From Ignavibacteriales bacterium (GTDB lineage Bacteria; Bacteroidota; Ignavibacteria; Ignavibacteriales; Ignavibacteriaceae), in the NCBI GenBank assembly GCA_016707115.1, contig JADJIH010000027.1, forward strand, positions 124,001-188,000: a stretch of DNA of 64,000 nt, read 5' to 3'. The position numbers and the translations under genes are program-made. This document shows, one piece after another, positions 44,426-53,445 of this stretch (position 1 is the stretch's first letter; the number at the start of each line of letters is the position of its first letter). Below the pieces are notes generated by a model. That model was not told where the DNA came from. It saw nothing but the letters and a program-made list of their open reading frames with translations, and ran no database searches.

Positions 44426-45862
44426 TTAAATCACTTCGAATCTTAACCAATTTGCTCTGCTTTTTTCCGAATAAGGTGCACCAGCAGTAAAAATTATCAA
44501 ATCTCCTTTGCTAGCTAAACCAGCGTTCAGAATTAATTCTTTTGCGTCATCAATTGCAAGATGTTCTTTATCAATCGTTTCTCTATAAACAGAAGTTACG
44601 CCCCATCGCAAGCAAAGATTGTTCATAGTTCCAAAACTGTTTGAGATTGCAATTATTTTGGATTCCGGTTTATATTTAGAAATGATTCTTGCGGTTCTTC
44701 CCTCAAAAGTAAAAACAACAATTGCCTGAGCATTAATTTGTTTACTTATTTCAACAATAGCTTTGCCGACAGAATCAAATAGATTTTCCTGAAGACTATC
44801 AGGAGTTATAAAATAATTATTTGTTCTATCCTCACGATGATATTCAGCATTCTTAACTATATCATTCATTATTTGTACAGTGCGAAATGGAAACTTTCCC
44901 ACAGAAGTTTCAGCGCTAAGCATAACTACATCTGTTCCATCCCAAACTGCATTTGCAACATCAGAGGCTTCCGCACGTGTTGGTATGGGTGAGTTGATCA
45001 TCGATTCCAGCATTTGCGTTGCAGTTATAACCAGCTTACCTAAAGCGTTACACTGGCGAATAATAGATTTTTGTAAAACCGGAACATCTTGCGGTGGAAG
45101 TTCTACACCCAAATCTCCCCGTGCAACCATAATTCCATCAGATGCTAAAATTATTTCGAATAAATTATCAACAGCTTCTTTCTTTTCTATCTTAGCAATT
45201 ACGGGAATGTTTTTCCCTTTTGAAACAAGCCACTTTTTAAGTTCAACAACATCATTTGCACTCCTAACAAAAGACAGAGCTATGTAATCAATGCGATGCT
45301 TTAATACAAATTCAAGATCTTTAAAATCTTTTTCAGTCATTGAAGGAGTTGATAATTTCATTCCCGGTAAATTCATTCCTTTTTTTGCAGTTAAAATTCC
45401 GCCATTAACAATTTCACAAACAAGTAATTTAGTTTTCTTCTGCGTTACTATAAGTCTTATTAATCCATCATTAATTAAAATCTGATCACCAATTTCTGCA
45501 TCATTTGCTAATTGTTTGTAAGATGTTGAAATGATTTTATCATTACCTTTAATGTCATCAATCGTTATTTCAATTGAATTTCCTGATATAAGATTTATAC
45601 TTGGTTGTTCTAATTCTCCAATTCTAATTTTTGGTCCCTGAACATCAACTAAAACTGCAAGTGGAGAATTCTCTTCTAAGCAAGCAATGTGAATAGAATT
45701 AAAAATCTCTTCAAAAAAATCATACGACCCATGTGATAAGTTCAACCGAACTCCATCAATTCCTGCTAAAATTAATTGTCTAATTGCTTCAACATCTTGT
45801 GTGGCCGGACCAAGTGTAGCAAGTATTTTTGTTTTTGCAGATAATTCCTGTTTCTTGTTCAT
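44426..45862 (-). CDS. pyk: Pyruvate kinase
   Basis: This 478-residue enzyme has 'LGPATQ' and 'RLNLSHGSYDFF' near the N-terminus, the metal/PEP region 'IAKIEKKEAVDNL' and 'DGIMVARGDLGVELP' (about 240-255), and 'TQMLESMI' with 'PTRAEASDVANAVWDGTD' in two adjacent parts. It transfers phosphate from PEP to ADP in glycolysis. Its ATG overlaps the stop of the Lon-like gene by one base. Confidence 0.96.
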   Translation of the reverse strand: MNKKQELSAKTKILATLGPATQDVEAIRQLILAGIDGVRLNLSHGSYDFFEEIFNSIHIACLEENSPLAVLVDVQGPKIRIGELEQPSINLISGNSIEITIDDIKGNDKIISTSYKQLANDAEIGDQILINDGLIRLIVTQKKTKLLVCEIVNGGILTAKKGMNLPGMKLSTPSMTEKDFKDLEFVLKHRIDYIALSFVRSANDVVELKKWLVSKGKNIPVIAKIEKKEAVDNLFEIILASDGIMVARGDLGVELPPQDVPVLQKSIIRQCNALGKLVITATQMLESMINSPIPTRAEASDVANAVWDGTDVVMLSAETSVGKFPFRTVQIMNDIVKNAEYHREDRTNNYFITPDSLQENLFDSVGKAIVEISKQINAQAIVVFTFEGRTARIISKYKPESKIIAISNSFGTMNNLCLRWGVTSVYRETIDKEHLAIDDAKELILNAGLASKGDLIIFTAGAPYSEKSRANWLRFEVI

Positions 45863-48381
45863 TATTTAATTCTCTTTCGTGGATTTTTATTTCCGCTTTT
45901 TTTAGTTGCTGATTTTTTTGCAGTCTTTGCTACTTTGTTATTCTTTTCTTCAACAATGTTTTTAACTTTTATTGCACGAGATTTAGAGTATAACTCTTGA
46001 ATCTTTTTTTCTACTTTATCAAATACAGTTCCCGCTTCATAACCTTTTTCAGTTTTATTACCAGCTTTTGAACCTGTAAGAATTTCAATTCCTTCTTCAA
46101 CTCTAGTAATTGGATAAATATGAAATTTATGTTTTTTAACAGCTTCTATAACATCTTCTCTAAGCATAAGATCTTTAACATTTTGAATTGGAATTATTAC
46201 ACCCTGAAGTCCGGTTAATCCATTTAATTTACAAATATCAAAGAAGCCTTCTATTTTTTCATTAACACCGCCAATTGGCTGCACATCACCTTTTTGATTT
46301 AATGATCCGGTAACAGCAATAGATTGTTTGATTGGCAATCCAGACAGAGTAGAAAGAAGTGCAAAAATCTCAGTGCAAGAAGCACTATCACCATCAACCA
46401 TTCCATAAGATTGCTCAAAAACAAGATTAGCATTAAAAGATAATGGCTGATCTTGCCCAAATGTTTCTTTAAAATATCCAGAGATTATTAGTACGCCTTT
46501 ATTGTAGTGTCTTCCGCTCATTCCAGCTTCACGCTCAACATTAATTATTGTTCCGCTGCCAAGTGAAACTGTAGCAGTAATTCTTGTTGGTCTTCCAAAA
46601 GAATAAAAATCCGCGTTATAAACAGCAAGACCATTTATCTGTCCAACTCTTTCGTCATCAGTATCGATTAAAAAAGTTTTATTCTCAAACATTTCTGTAA
46701 CTTTATCCTCAAGCATCCCATGCCTTTCACGAGCAAATTGGTAAGCTTTTTCTATGTGAGCTGCCGAAACAACATTAAAACCATCATCAGTTGCCCAGAA
46801 ACTTGCTTCACGAGCAATATCTGCTATACGAGAGAAGCGTAGAGTAAGCTTATTTTGTCTTCCTGCCATTATTGCACTTATTTCTAAAAGATGTGCAATA
46901 GCAGATTTATCAAACTCTTTTAGTTGTTCTTGCTTGATTAATTTTTTAATGACTTGAGCATATTCAATAACAACATTATCAGTACGAATTATTTCATAAT
47001 CAAAATCTGCTTTCACTTTAAACATTTTTTTAAAATCATATTCACGTTCACTTAAATAAGCATAGATCATCTGGCTGCCGATTAAAATAACCTTTGTATC
47101 AATATCAATTGGCTGAGGTTTTAAAGAGGTGGATGACATCGAAAAATGATATGGTGATTCCTGAATTTCTAATTTATTATAAGTAAGAATACGTTTTAGT
47201 GATTTCCAGACTCCTGGTTCTTCAAACAAGTGCATTACATTTAGCACCAGATATCCACCATTTGCGCGAAGCATTGAACCTGATTTTATATTTGTGAAAT
47301 CGCTGTACCAGTTTCCCTTACCATCATTTACTTTTTCAATTGTACCAAATAGGTTGATATAAGTTGGATTCGTTTCGACAATTACAGGGCATTCATTTGT
47401 TTCAGAATTATCAAGTATGATATTCAAATCATATTCCCGGAAGTAATCAATCAACATACCTTCTTGAGTCATTTCACCTTCCGGCTTAATGCCTTTGAAT
47501 ATCTGGATGTTGTCTAAAATATTTTCTTCAACAAGGTTAAGATGTTCTAATGCTGAATTTGAGTTGTATTTTTCTTTCAAACCTTCAAAAATTCCTAATA
47601 CAATTACTTGAGCACTTTCTTTTTCAAGCTGCTGAAGTTTTTCCTGGAATTCCTGACTTATCTTTAATCCTTTTTTGAAAATGATCTGTAACTTTGGCTG
47701 CTGCCCATTATAATCTAGAACAATTTGCTGAGCATCTTCTTTCGTTAGTTTATTTTGTTTTATAAGTTCTTCGAGTTGAAAAACAGGAACAGGCTGCCCA
47801 TCGATCAAAGGAATAATATCTGGTCTTATCTGTTCGCCCACTCGTATTTGTCCAAGTGAAAACCCTTTTTTTCTTAGTTCCGCATCAAAAGAATTCATTA
47901 ACTCCTGTTCTTTTTGATTATACTCATCAACTATATTTTTTTTGCGAGAAAGATAGAGCTCACTTTCCAGAGCAATAGGAATTCTTTGTTTTAAAACTTC
48001 GATTGCAGCATTAAGATCTTGTTTAAATTCCCTTGCTTGTCCTTTGTGAAATTTAATTAGCAAGGGTTGATCAGGGTCCCTAAAATTATTTACATAAGCA
48101 TAATCATAAAGTCTGGGACAATCGGAACTGATTTTTTCAAGCATTTGTTTTACAGTTGTAGCTTTTCCTGATCCGGATAATCCCGCAATGTAAATGTTAT
48201 AGCCAGGACTTCGTAAATCAACACCCATTCGTATTGCCTTTAACGCACGTTCTTGTCCCAAAATTCCTTCGATTGGGTCAATATCCTCTGTAGATTTAAA
48301 TTTAAAAATATTTGGATCACATTTCCATCTTAGTTCTTCAGGTTTTAGTTCTTTATGTTTGAGAGGTTTTGGTGCTGCCAT
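45862..48381 (-). CDS. Lon-like AAA+ protease (LonB/AAA_32 type)
   Basis: This 839-residue protein has a Walker A motif 'GLSGSGKATT' (Lys73), a long helical insertion (about 115-290), a second ATPase portion and a C-terminal S16 protease domain. The catalytic dyad is Ser666 ('DGDSAS') and Lys709 ('GGVNEK'), 43 residues apart as in E. coli Lon. The N-terminal substrate domain of LonA is missing and no membrane segment is seen, as in the YcbZ-type Lon relatives. The last ~40 residues are Lys/Ala/Ser-rich ('KTAKKSATKKSGNK'), like a histone-type DNA-binding tail. It heads the lon-pyk-amrS-SDR run. Confidence 0.92.
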   Translation of the reverse strand: MAAPKPLKHKELKPEELRWKCDPNIFKFKSTEDIDPIEGILGQERALKAIRMGVDLRSPGYNIYIAGLSGSGKATTVKQMLEKISSDCPRLYDYAYVNNFRDPDQPLLIKFHKGQAREFKQDLNAAIEVLKQRIPIALESELYLSRKKNIVDEYNQKEQELMNSFDAELRKKGFSLGQIRVGEQIRPDIIPLIDGQPVPVFQLEELIKQNKLTKEDAQQIVLDYNGQQPKLQIIFKKGLKISQEFQEKLQQLEKESAQVIVLGIFEGLKEKYNSNSALEHLNLVEENILDNIQIFKGIKPEGEMTQEGMLIDYFREYDLNIILDNSETNECPVIVETNPTYINLFGTIEKVNDGKGNWYSDFTNIKSGSMLRANGGYLVLNVMHLFEEPGVWKSLKRILTYNKLEIQESPYHFSMSSTSLKPQPIDIDTKVILIGSQMIYAYLSEREYDFKKMFKVKADFDYEIIRTDNVVIEYAQVIKKLIKQEQLKEFDKSAIAHLLEISAIMAGRQNKLTLRFSRIADIAREASFWATDDGFNVVSAAHIEKAYQFARERHGMLEDKVTEMFENKTFLIDTDDERVGQINGLAVYNADFYSFGRPTRITATVSLGSGTIINVEREAGMSGRHYNKGVLIISGYFKETFGQDQPLSFNANLVFEQSYGMVDGDSASCTEIFALLSTLSGLPIKQSIAVTGSLNQKGDVQPIGGVNEKIEGFFDICKLNGLTGLQGVIIPIQNVKDLMLREDVIEAVKKHKFHIYPITRVEEGIEILTGSKAGNKTEKGYEAGTVFDKVEKKIQELYSKSRAIKVKNIVEEKNNKVAKTAKKSATKKSGNKNPRKRIK

Positions 48382-48472
48382 TATTTGCCTGTAAATATTT
48401 GATTATAGAAGAGATATAATTCATTCTTATTTTTGTATTGAAAACTAATTAAACTATGAGCGAATTTCAAAG

Positions 48473-49600
48473 ATGAATAAATCAGAAGTACGTAATAAAT
48501 TTCCATATTTGGTTAACGGAATAATTTATTTTAATCACGCAGCTACGGGTCCTTTTTCCTCACCTGTTGTAAATCGATTGACAAATCTTTTAATTGAAAA
48601 AAGTGAAAAAAATATAGATGACTTTGATTCATTTATTACAGTTGCAGAGGAAACAAAAATACTTTTAGCTGAATTAATCAATTGCAATGTTGACCGCATC
48701 GCTTTTGTTGATAATACAACTAACGGATTAAACATACCTGCACAGAGTATTGATTGGAAAAAGGGCGACCGAATATTATTAAACGATATTGAGTTTCCTG
48801 CAAATGTATATCCGTTTCTAAATTTAAAAAGAATTGGAGTTGAAGTTGATTTTGTAAAATCAGAAAATGGAATTGTAACTGCCGATCAAATCATCAATTC
48901 AATTAAACCGGAGACAAAATTAGTTTCAGTAAGTTTTGTTCAGTTCTTATCAGGTTATAAAGTTGATCTTGAGAAAATAGGAAATTATTGCCGGGCAAAT
49001 AGTATTATTTTTTCTGTTGATGGAATTCAGGGTATAGGGGCAATGAGAGTTGATGTTAAAAAATGCAAGATAGATTTTCTTTCCTGCGGTACTCAAAAAT
49101 GGCTTTTAGGAATGCAGGGATTGGCATTTATTTATGTTGATGAAGAATTCCAGAAAAAGATGATCCCCGCAAATGTTGGATGGCTTTCAGTTGAGAATGC
49201 CTGGAATCTTTTAGATTACAAATTGGATCTAAAAACTTCAGCAAATGTTTTTCAAGGCGGTACGTTAAATGCTTTTGGCATTTATGCATTTAACTCATCT
49301 TTAACTTTATTTAAAGATTTTGGTTTTGATAATGTTGAATCAGAAGTTTTATCGAACACAAAGTATTTTATCACTAAACTTAAATCAATTGGATTGTATT
49401 GTGTTCTTTCCAATTGCAATGAAGAAGAGTTAGCAGGAATAGTAACTATAAAAGTAAAAGATCCTGAAAAAATATTTGACGAATTAGAGAAAAAGAAAAT
49501 CTTTGGCTCTTTGCGGGAAGGGTTCATAAGATTTGCACCGCATTTCTACAACACACATCACGAGATTGATAAAGTTGTTGAGGAATTACAGAAAATTTGA
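48473..49600 (+). CDS. Class V aminotransferase (cysteine desulfurase-like fold)
   Basis: This 375-residue fold-type I PLP enzyme has 'YFNHAATGPFS' at about 19-29, 'VDNTTNGLN', 'FSVDGIQGIGAM' (about 182-193) and the PLP-lysine K209 in 'CGTQKWLLG'. It lacks a clear catalytic-Cys loop as in IscS/SufS, so it is more like the isopenicillin-N epimerase or selenocysteine lyase-like group. Function is uncertain. It is divergent from the Lon-like gene; a 91-base spacer holds both promoters. Confidence 0.87.
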   Translation: MNKSEVRNKFPYLVNGIIYFNHAATGPFSSPVVNRLTNLLIEKSEKNIDDFDSFITVAEETKILLAELINCNVDRIAFVDNTTNGLNIPAQSIDWKKGDRILLNDIEFPANVYPFLNLKRIGVEVDFVKSENGIVTADQIINSIKPETKLVSVSFVQFLSGYKVDLEKIGNYCRANSIIFSVDGIQGIGAMRVDVKKCKIDFLSCGTQKWLLGMQGLAFIYVDEEFQKKMIPANVGWLSVENAWNLLDYKLDLKTSANVFQGGTLNAFGIYAFNSSLTLFKDFGFDNVESEVLSNTKYFITKLKSIGLYCVLSNCNEEELAGIVTIKVKDPEKIFDELEKKKIFGSLREGFIRFAPHFYNTHHEIDKVVEELQKI

Positions 49601-49632
49601 ATATCTTTAAATAAAAAAATTAGGTTTGAAAT

Positions 49633-50175
49633 ATGAAATGGTTTTACAGCAGTATGTTTTTGTTGATTTCATTAGTCCTTTTTACAAAATCGATTGAAGC
49701 TCAAAATATTAAACAAGAATTGCGCATAAGCCCTAAGGCTGAAGTTATGCAGACCGTTGGCTTTACGGAAATCCGAATAGTTTACAGCAGACCTGGAGTA
49801 AAAGGACGAGAGATTTGGGGTAAACTTGTATCTTATGATGCTGTTTGGCGTGCAGGTGCTAATGAGGCTACCAAAATTACTTTTTCAACTGATGTAATAG
49901 TTGAAGGAAAAAAATTAAAGAAAGGCTCCTACAGTTTTTTTGCAATTCCAGGAAAAAATCAATGGACTTTGATTTTTAACAAAGTTGCGGATCAATGGGG
50001 TGCTTTTGAATATAATGAATCTGAAGATGCTCTAAGAGTTAAAGTTAAAACTGAAAAAGCCACTTGGCAGGAATGGTTATCTTATACAATCAATAAGGCC
50101 TCAGATTCCTCCGCTATTATCAGGCTTGAATGGGAGAAAATTAAGGTTCCCTTTAAAGTTGAAGTGAAATTGTAA
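49633..50175 (+). CDS. DUF2911 secreted protein
   Basis: This 180-residue protein has a signal peptide (about 1-23, ending E-A-Q) and the DUF2911 pattern: 'SPKAEVMQTVGFTEI', 'YSRPGVKGREIWG' and 'WRAGANEATKI'. This family is abundant in Bacteroidota and has no established function; the fold is a periplasmic beta-sandwich. Its stop abuts the stop of the convergent gene with no spacer. Confidence 0.9.
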   Translation: MKWFYSSMFLLISLVLFTKSIEAQNIKQELRISPKAEVMQTVGFTEIRIVYSRPGVKGREIWGKLVSYDAVWRAGANEATKITFSTDVIVEGKKLKKGSYSFFAIPGKNQWTLIFNKVADQWGAFEYNESEDALRVKVKTEKATWQEWLSYTINKASDSSAIIRLEWEKIKVPFKVEVKL

Positions 50176-51375
50176 TTAGTTATTTAGCTCCCCTTTTACT
50201 GGTAATAGAAAAAGATAAATACCCAGAGTTAAGAAGGGTAGAACCATTGTTAAATATTTTTCCCATACCTGATAAGAAAATGGCATTATTAAAAGGAATA
50301 AGAGCCACAGCAAAATAAAAATCAACTTTTTATCGATAGATTTTGATTTGATGTCTTGATAAATGTTTTTTAAAAGTTCTGTATTTATGTAGCATCCAAC
50401 AAAAAGTAAAAACGCTAGAATAATTTTTAACCAAAGACTTTCATTTCCCAAGAATTCTACAAATGCCTGATGAACAAATCCAACGGTTTTGTAATCTGTA
50501 AACGTTAATGTTGCCATTGAAGGCTTAACCGGAAACAGAAATAATATTATTGTAAGTGCAAATGAAATAAAAAGTGTTGTGTAACTAAACTTTATTTTCT
50601 TAAAAAATAGAACGACTAAAGGGAAAACATAAATAACTGAAAATGTGATGTAGGTATTTATATAATCTAAATTGTAGAATGCTGAATTTGGAACAATCCA
50701 TTTTTCAATCCCGCTTGCAGGAGAAATATTTTTCCAGACGCCAAAAAAAAGCAACAAAGGTAACGCAGTTATTATTGAGCTTACTATGTAATTCCTACTC
50801 TTTAATCGTTCACCTTTATAATTAAATAGGGAAAAAATTATAACTGCTAAGGGAATGATTACAGAATATTGTCTGCACAGAATTGCTAAAGCAGAAAAAA
50901 TGACAAACAGAATTATTTTGTCTTTTATAAATGAAATCACTGCAACAAGTGAAAGCATAATAGTTAACATATCCGTAAAAACAAAAACACTAGTTCCAAA
51001 GAAATATGGATTGATAACTACCATTAATGAAAGTAGAAGTGTGTGAAATTCTTTCTTAACAAATAGATGGAAAACATAGTAAACAAGTTGCCAGGTTATG
51101 AAGGAGATTATTAGCGTAAGTATTCTTAAACTTTCTGTTGAAGAACTAGTCAGCTTAGCCCAAAGAGCATAAAACATAAAGAAAAATGGCGGTGTAACTT
51201 CAGGATAATCTTTAATTGTGTTAAAGTTAAAATTATTTGCAAATAATCTTATTGTTTCAACTATGTGTCTTTCATCTCCACGGAAGGGAAGTCTGAGCGA
51301 AACAATTCCAATTACTGTTAATACGATTAGTGAGAATGCAAGCCAAATGTGGTAAGATTTTATTTTATTCATCAT
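50176..51375 (-). CDS. GT-C-type membrane glycosyltransferase, ALG10/DIE2-like
   Basis: Starting at ATG 51375 gives 399 residues with about ten hydrophobic helices. An upstream GTG at 51411 would add 12 residues. The first periplasmic loop has an acidic 'GDERH' pair (Asp34-Glu35) and then 'YPEVTPPFFFMFYALW', and a later helix carries 'LCRQYSVI'. These correspond by eye to 'DE.FH', 'TTPPGLY' and 'FRQTNI' of eukaryotic ALG10 glucosyltransferases. GT-C enzymes use polyprenyl-phosphate sugars. A generic bacterial GT39/GT83-like enzyme is the alternative. It stands next to a phosphohexomutase gene, 47 bases downstream of that stop. Confidence 0.7.
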   Translation of the reverse strand: MMNKIKSYHIWLAFSLIVLTVIGIVSLRLPFRGDERHIVETIRLFANNFNFNTIKDYPEVTPPFFFMFYALWAKLTSSSTESLRILTLIISFITWQLVYYVFHLFVKKEFHTLLLSLMVVINPYFFGTSVFVFTDMLTIMLSLVAVISFIKDKIILFVIFSALAILCRQYSVIIPLAVIIFSLFNYKGERLKSRNYIVSSIITALPLLLFFGVWKNISPASGIEKWIVPNSAFYNLDYINTYITFSVIYVFPLVVLFFKKIKFSYTTLFISFALTIILFLFPVKPSMATLTFTDYKTVGFVHQAFVEFLGNESLWLKIILAFLLFVGCYINTELLKNIYQDIKSKSIDKKLIFILLWLLFLLIMPFSYQVWEKYLTMVLPFLTLGIYLFLLPVKGELNN

Positions 51376-51422
51376 AGTTTTGAGTGCGACAATCAAAAGT
51401 GATTGCCACACTCATAATTCAT

Positions 51423-52769
51423 TTAGGCCCTAATAATATCTAATAACTCTTTAGTTTTCTCTTCCATTAGCAAAACATCACCTTTACTTTCAACGTTTAA
51501 TCGAATTATTGGTTCAGTGTTAGACATTCTTAAATTAAATCTCCAATCATCATACTCAACACTTAACCCATCTGTTTTTTCAACTTTTCCACCTGTGTAG
51601 ATTTTCTCAATCTCTTTAAGCTTTCCAGCAGGATCGGCAATTGTGGAATTGATTTCTCCTGAGCATGGAAATGTTGCAATCATTTCTTCAACAAGATCGC
51701 TAAGTGTTTTATCTTCTTCAGACATAAGCTGCATAATTAATAAAAATGGAATCATTCCGCTATCTGAATAAGCATTATCTCTAAAGTAATGATGTGCAGA
51801 CATTTCACCGCCGTAAATTGAGTTCACTTCACGCATTTTCTGTTTAATGAAAGCATGTCCGCTTACTGATTGAACCGCAACTCCTTTACTACGTTCAACA
51901 ATATCTAGTGTATTCCATACTAGTCTGGGATCGTGGACAATTCTTTCTCCGGGAAATTTTTTAAGAATTGATTTTGCCAGTAATCCGACAATATAATACC
52001 CTTCGATAAAGTCGCCTTTTTCATCGGTAAAGAAACACCTGTCATAATCTCCATCCCAAGCAACGCCAAGATCTGCATTGTTTTTCAGAACAGCATCAAT
52101 TGTTGGTTTTCTGTTTTCTATAAGCAATGGATTTGGAACTCCGTTAGGAAAATCTGAATTCGGATCATTAAAAACTTTAATCATTTTGATTGGTAGTTTG
52201 GATTCTATGGCATCGATTGCTAATCCGGCACATCCATTACCGGCATTAACTACTACTTTAAATGGCTTTATTTTTTTTGGATCATAAAATTTTGCTAAGT
52301 TGTTTATAAATGCTTCCATCACATCTATTTTTTCTACTGTACCTTTATTTGTACTGATTTCTCCCAAATTATTTTTCAATATCATTTCTTCAACAATATT
52401 TAATCCTGAATCATATCCAACAGGTACAGAATCTTTTTTAACGAATTTCATTCCATTATACTCAGGCGGATTATGGCTTGCCGTAATCATTATTCCGCCA
52501 TCAGCGTTTAAGTAAGGAGTCGAAAAATAAATCATTTCAGTTCCGCACAACCCTATATTAACAACATTACTACCTGCATCAGTAAGACCATTTATTAGTG
52601 CTTCGGAGATTTCCACGGAGGATTTTCTAATATCATAGCCAACCACAACTTTGCTTGCATTTACGTGTTTTGCAAATGCTCTTCCTATTTTATAAGCTAA
52701 ATCAGGATTAAGTTCCGAAGGTACCTTACCTCTAATATCATATGCTTTAAAACTGTTTAGTTTTTCCAT
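51423..52769 (-). CDS. Phosphomannomutase/phosphoglucomutase
   Basis: This 448-residue alpha-D-phosphohexomutase has phosphoserine Ser98 in 'TASHNPP', the metal loop 'DGDYDRC' (about 245-251), the sugar loop 'GGEMSAHHYFRD' (about 319-330) and the phosphate loop 'SNTEPIIR' (about 416-423). It interconverts hexose 6- and 1-phosphates, feeding GDP-mannose or UDP-glucose for envelope glycans. Which sugar dominates cannot be told. It is upstream of the GT-C protein in the same direction, consistent with a shared glycan role. Confidence 0.93.
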   Translation of the reverse strand: MEKLNSFKAYDIRGKVPSELNPDLAYKIGRAFAKHVNASKVVVGYDIRKSSVEISEALINGLTDAGSNVVNIGLCGTEMIYFSTPYLNADGGIMITASHNPPEYNGMKFVKKDSVPVGYDSGLNIVEEMILKNNLGEISTNKGTVEKIDVMEAFINNLAKFYDPKKIKPFKVVVNAGNGCAGLAIDAIESKLPIKMIKVFNDPNSDFPNGVPNPLLIENRKPTIDAVLKNNADLGVAWDGDYDRCFFTDEKGDFIEGYYIVGLLAKSILKKFPGERIVHDPRLVWNTLDIVERSKGVAVQSVSGHAFIKQKMREVNSIYGGEMSAHHYFRDNAYSDSGMIPFLLIMQLMSEEDKTLSDLVEEMIATFPCSGEINSTIADPAGKLKEIEKIYTGGKVEKTDGLSVEYDDWRFNLRMSNTEPIIRLNVESKGDVLLMEEKTKELLDIIRA

Positions 52770-52903
52770 AAAGATTCCTTAATAATAAATGAAAAAAAAT
52801 TCCTTGAAAAATAAAAGTGTTTTTTTATGACAAAATACGGTCTAAGTTCGGGTACAATTTAAAGAAAATTGTGGACTGAACATTAAAAATATTTTTGAAA
52901 GGT

Positions 52904-53281
52904 ATGCATTTTTCAATGGACTTTTTGAATAACACTAACTACATTCGCTTAACAAATTTTATGGAGATAGTTATCGCAAATACTGATACTATTAAGTGGC
53001 ACTTCGCTAAGTGTAATCATACAAAATGCAACTCAATCTTTTTAGTTCATCCGGAAGAAAATCCAGGTGATCTTGGGTTCATTTGTCCGGAATGCAGCAG
53101 AAAAATACACACTTCGCATATCGTTCAATGCACAAGCTGCAGAACGGTATTAAATTTTGTACGCGCTGCACCAAATGAAGAAAAAGTTGTTTTTACGGTT
53201 CCCAAATGTTCTCATTGCATCGGAACGATTGAAGATGAATGGGAAATTGAACCATTATATCAGCCGGATTCATACATTTAA
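52904..53281 (+). CDS. Cys-rich protein with four zinc-type Cys pairs
   Basis: This 125-residue cytosolic protein has Cys pairs C-x4-C ('CNHTKC'), 'CPEC', 'CTSC' and 'CSHC', enough for two zinc sites, with strands between and a short acidic end. No family is recognised; it looks like a rubredoxin/zinc-ribbon adaptor. The start is unsure: TTG 52895, ATG 52904 and ATG 52916 are all in frame, and the 'gaaagg' at 52897-52902 suits none ideally. It stands alone in front of the S46 peptidase gene. Confidence 0.7.
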   Translation: MHFSMDFLNNTNYIRLTNFMEIVIANTDTIKWHFAKCNHTKCNSIFLVHPEENPGDLGFICPECSRKIHTSHIVQCTSCRTVLNFVRAAPNEEKVVFTVPKCSHCIGTIEDEWEIEPLYQPDSYI

Positions 53282-53445
53282 AATCTTAGTGCCTGACCAA
53301 TTGATTTTAAGAAACTTTAAATTCAGTTGTGAAGTTTATCCTTTTATGCGACCATTCATAATTAGTATGGTGCATAGAAGGATTTTTTATTTATTTTTGT
53401 TATCGTTTTTTAGTTAATAATTTTAATTCATAATAAGGTGTAGTT

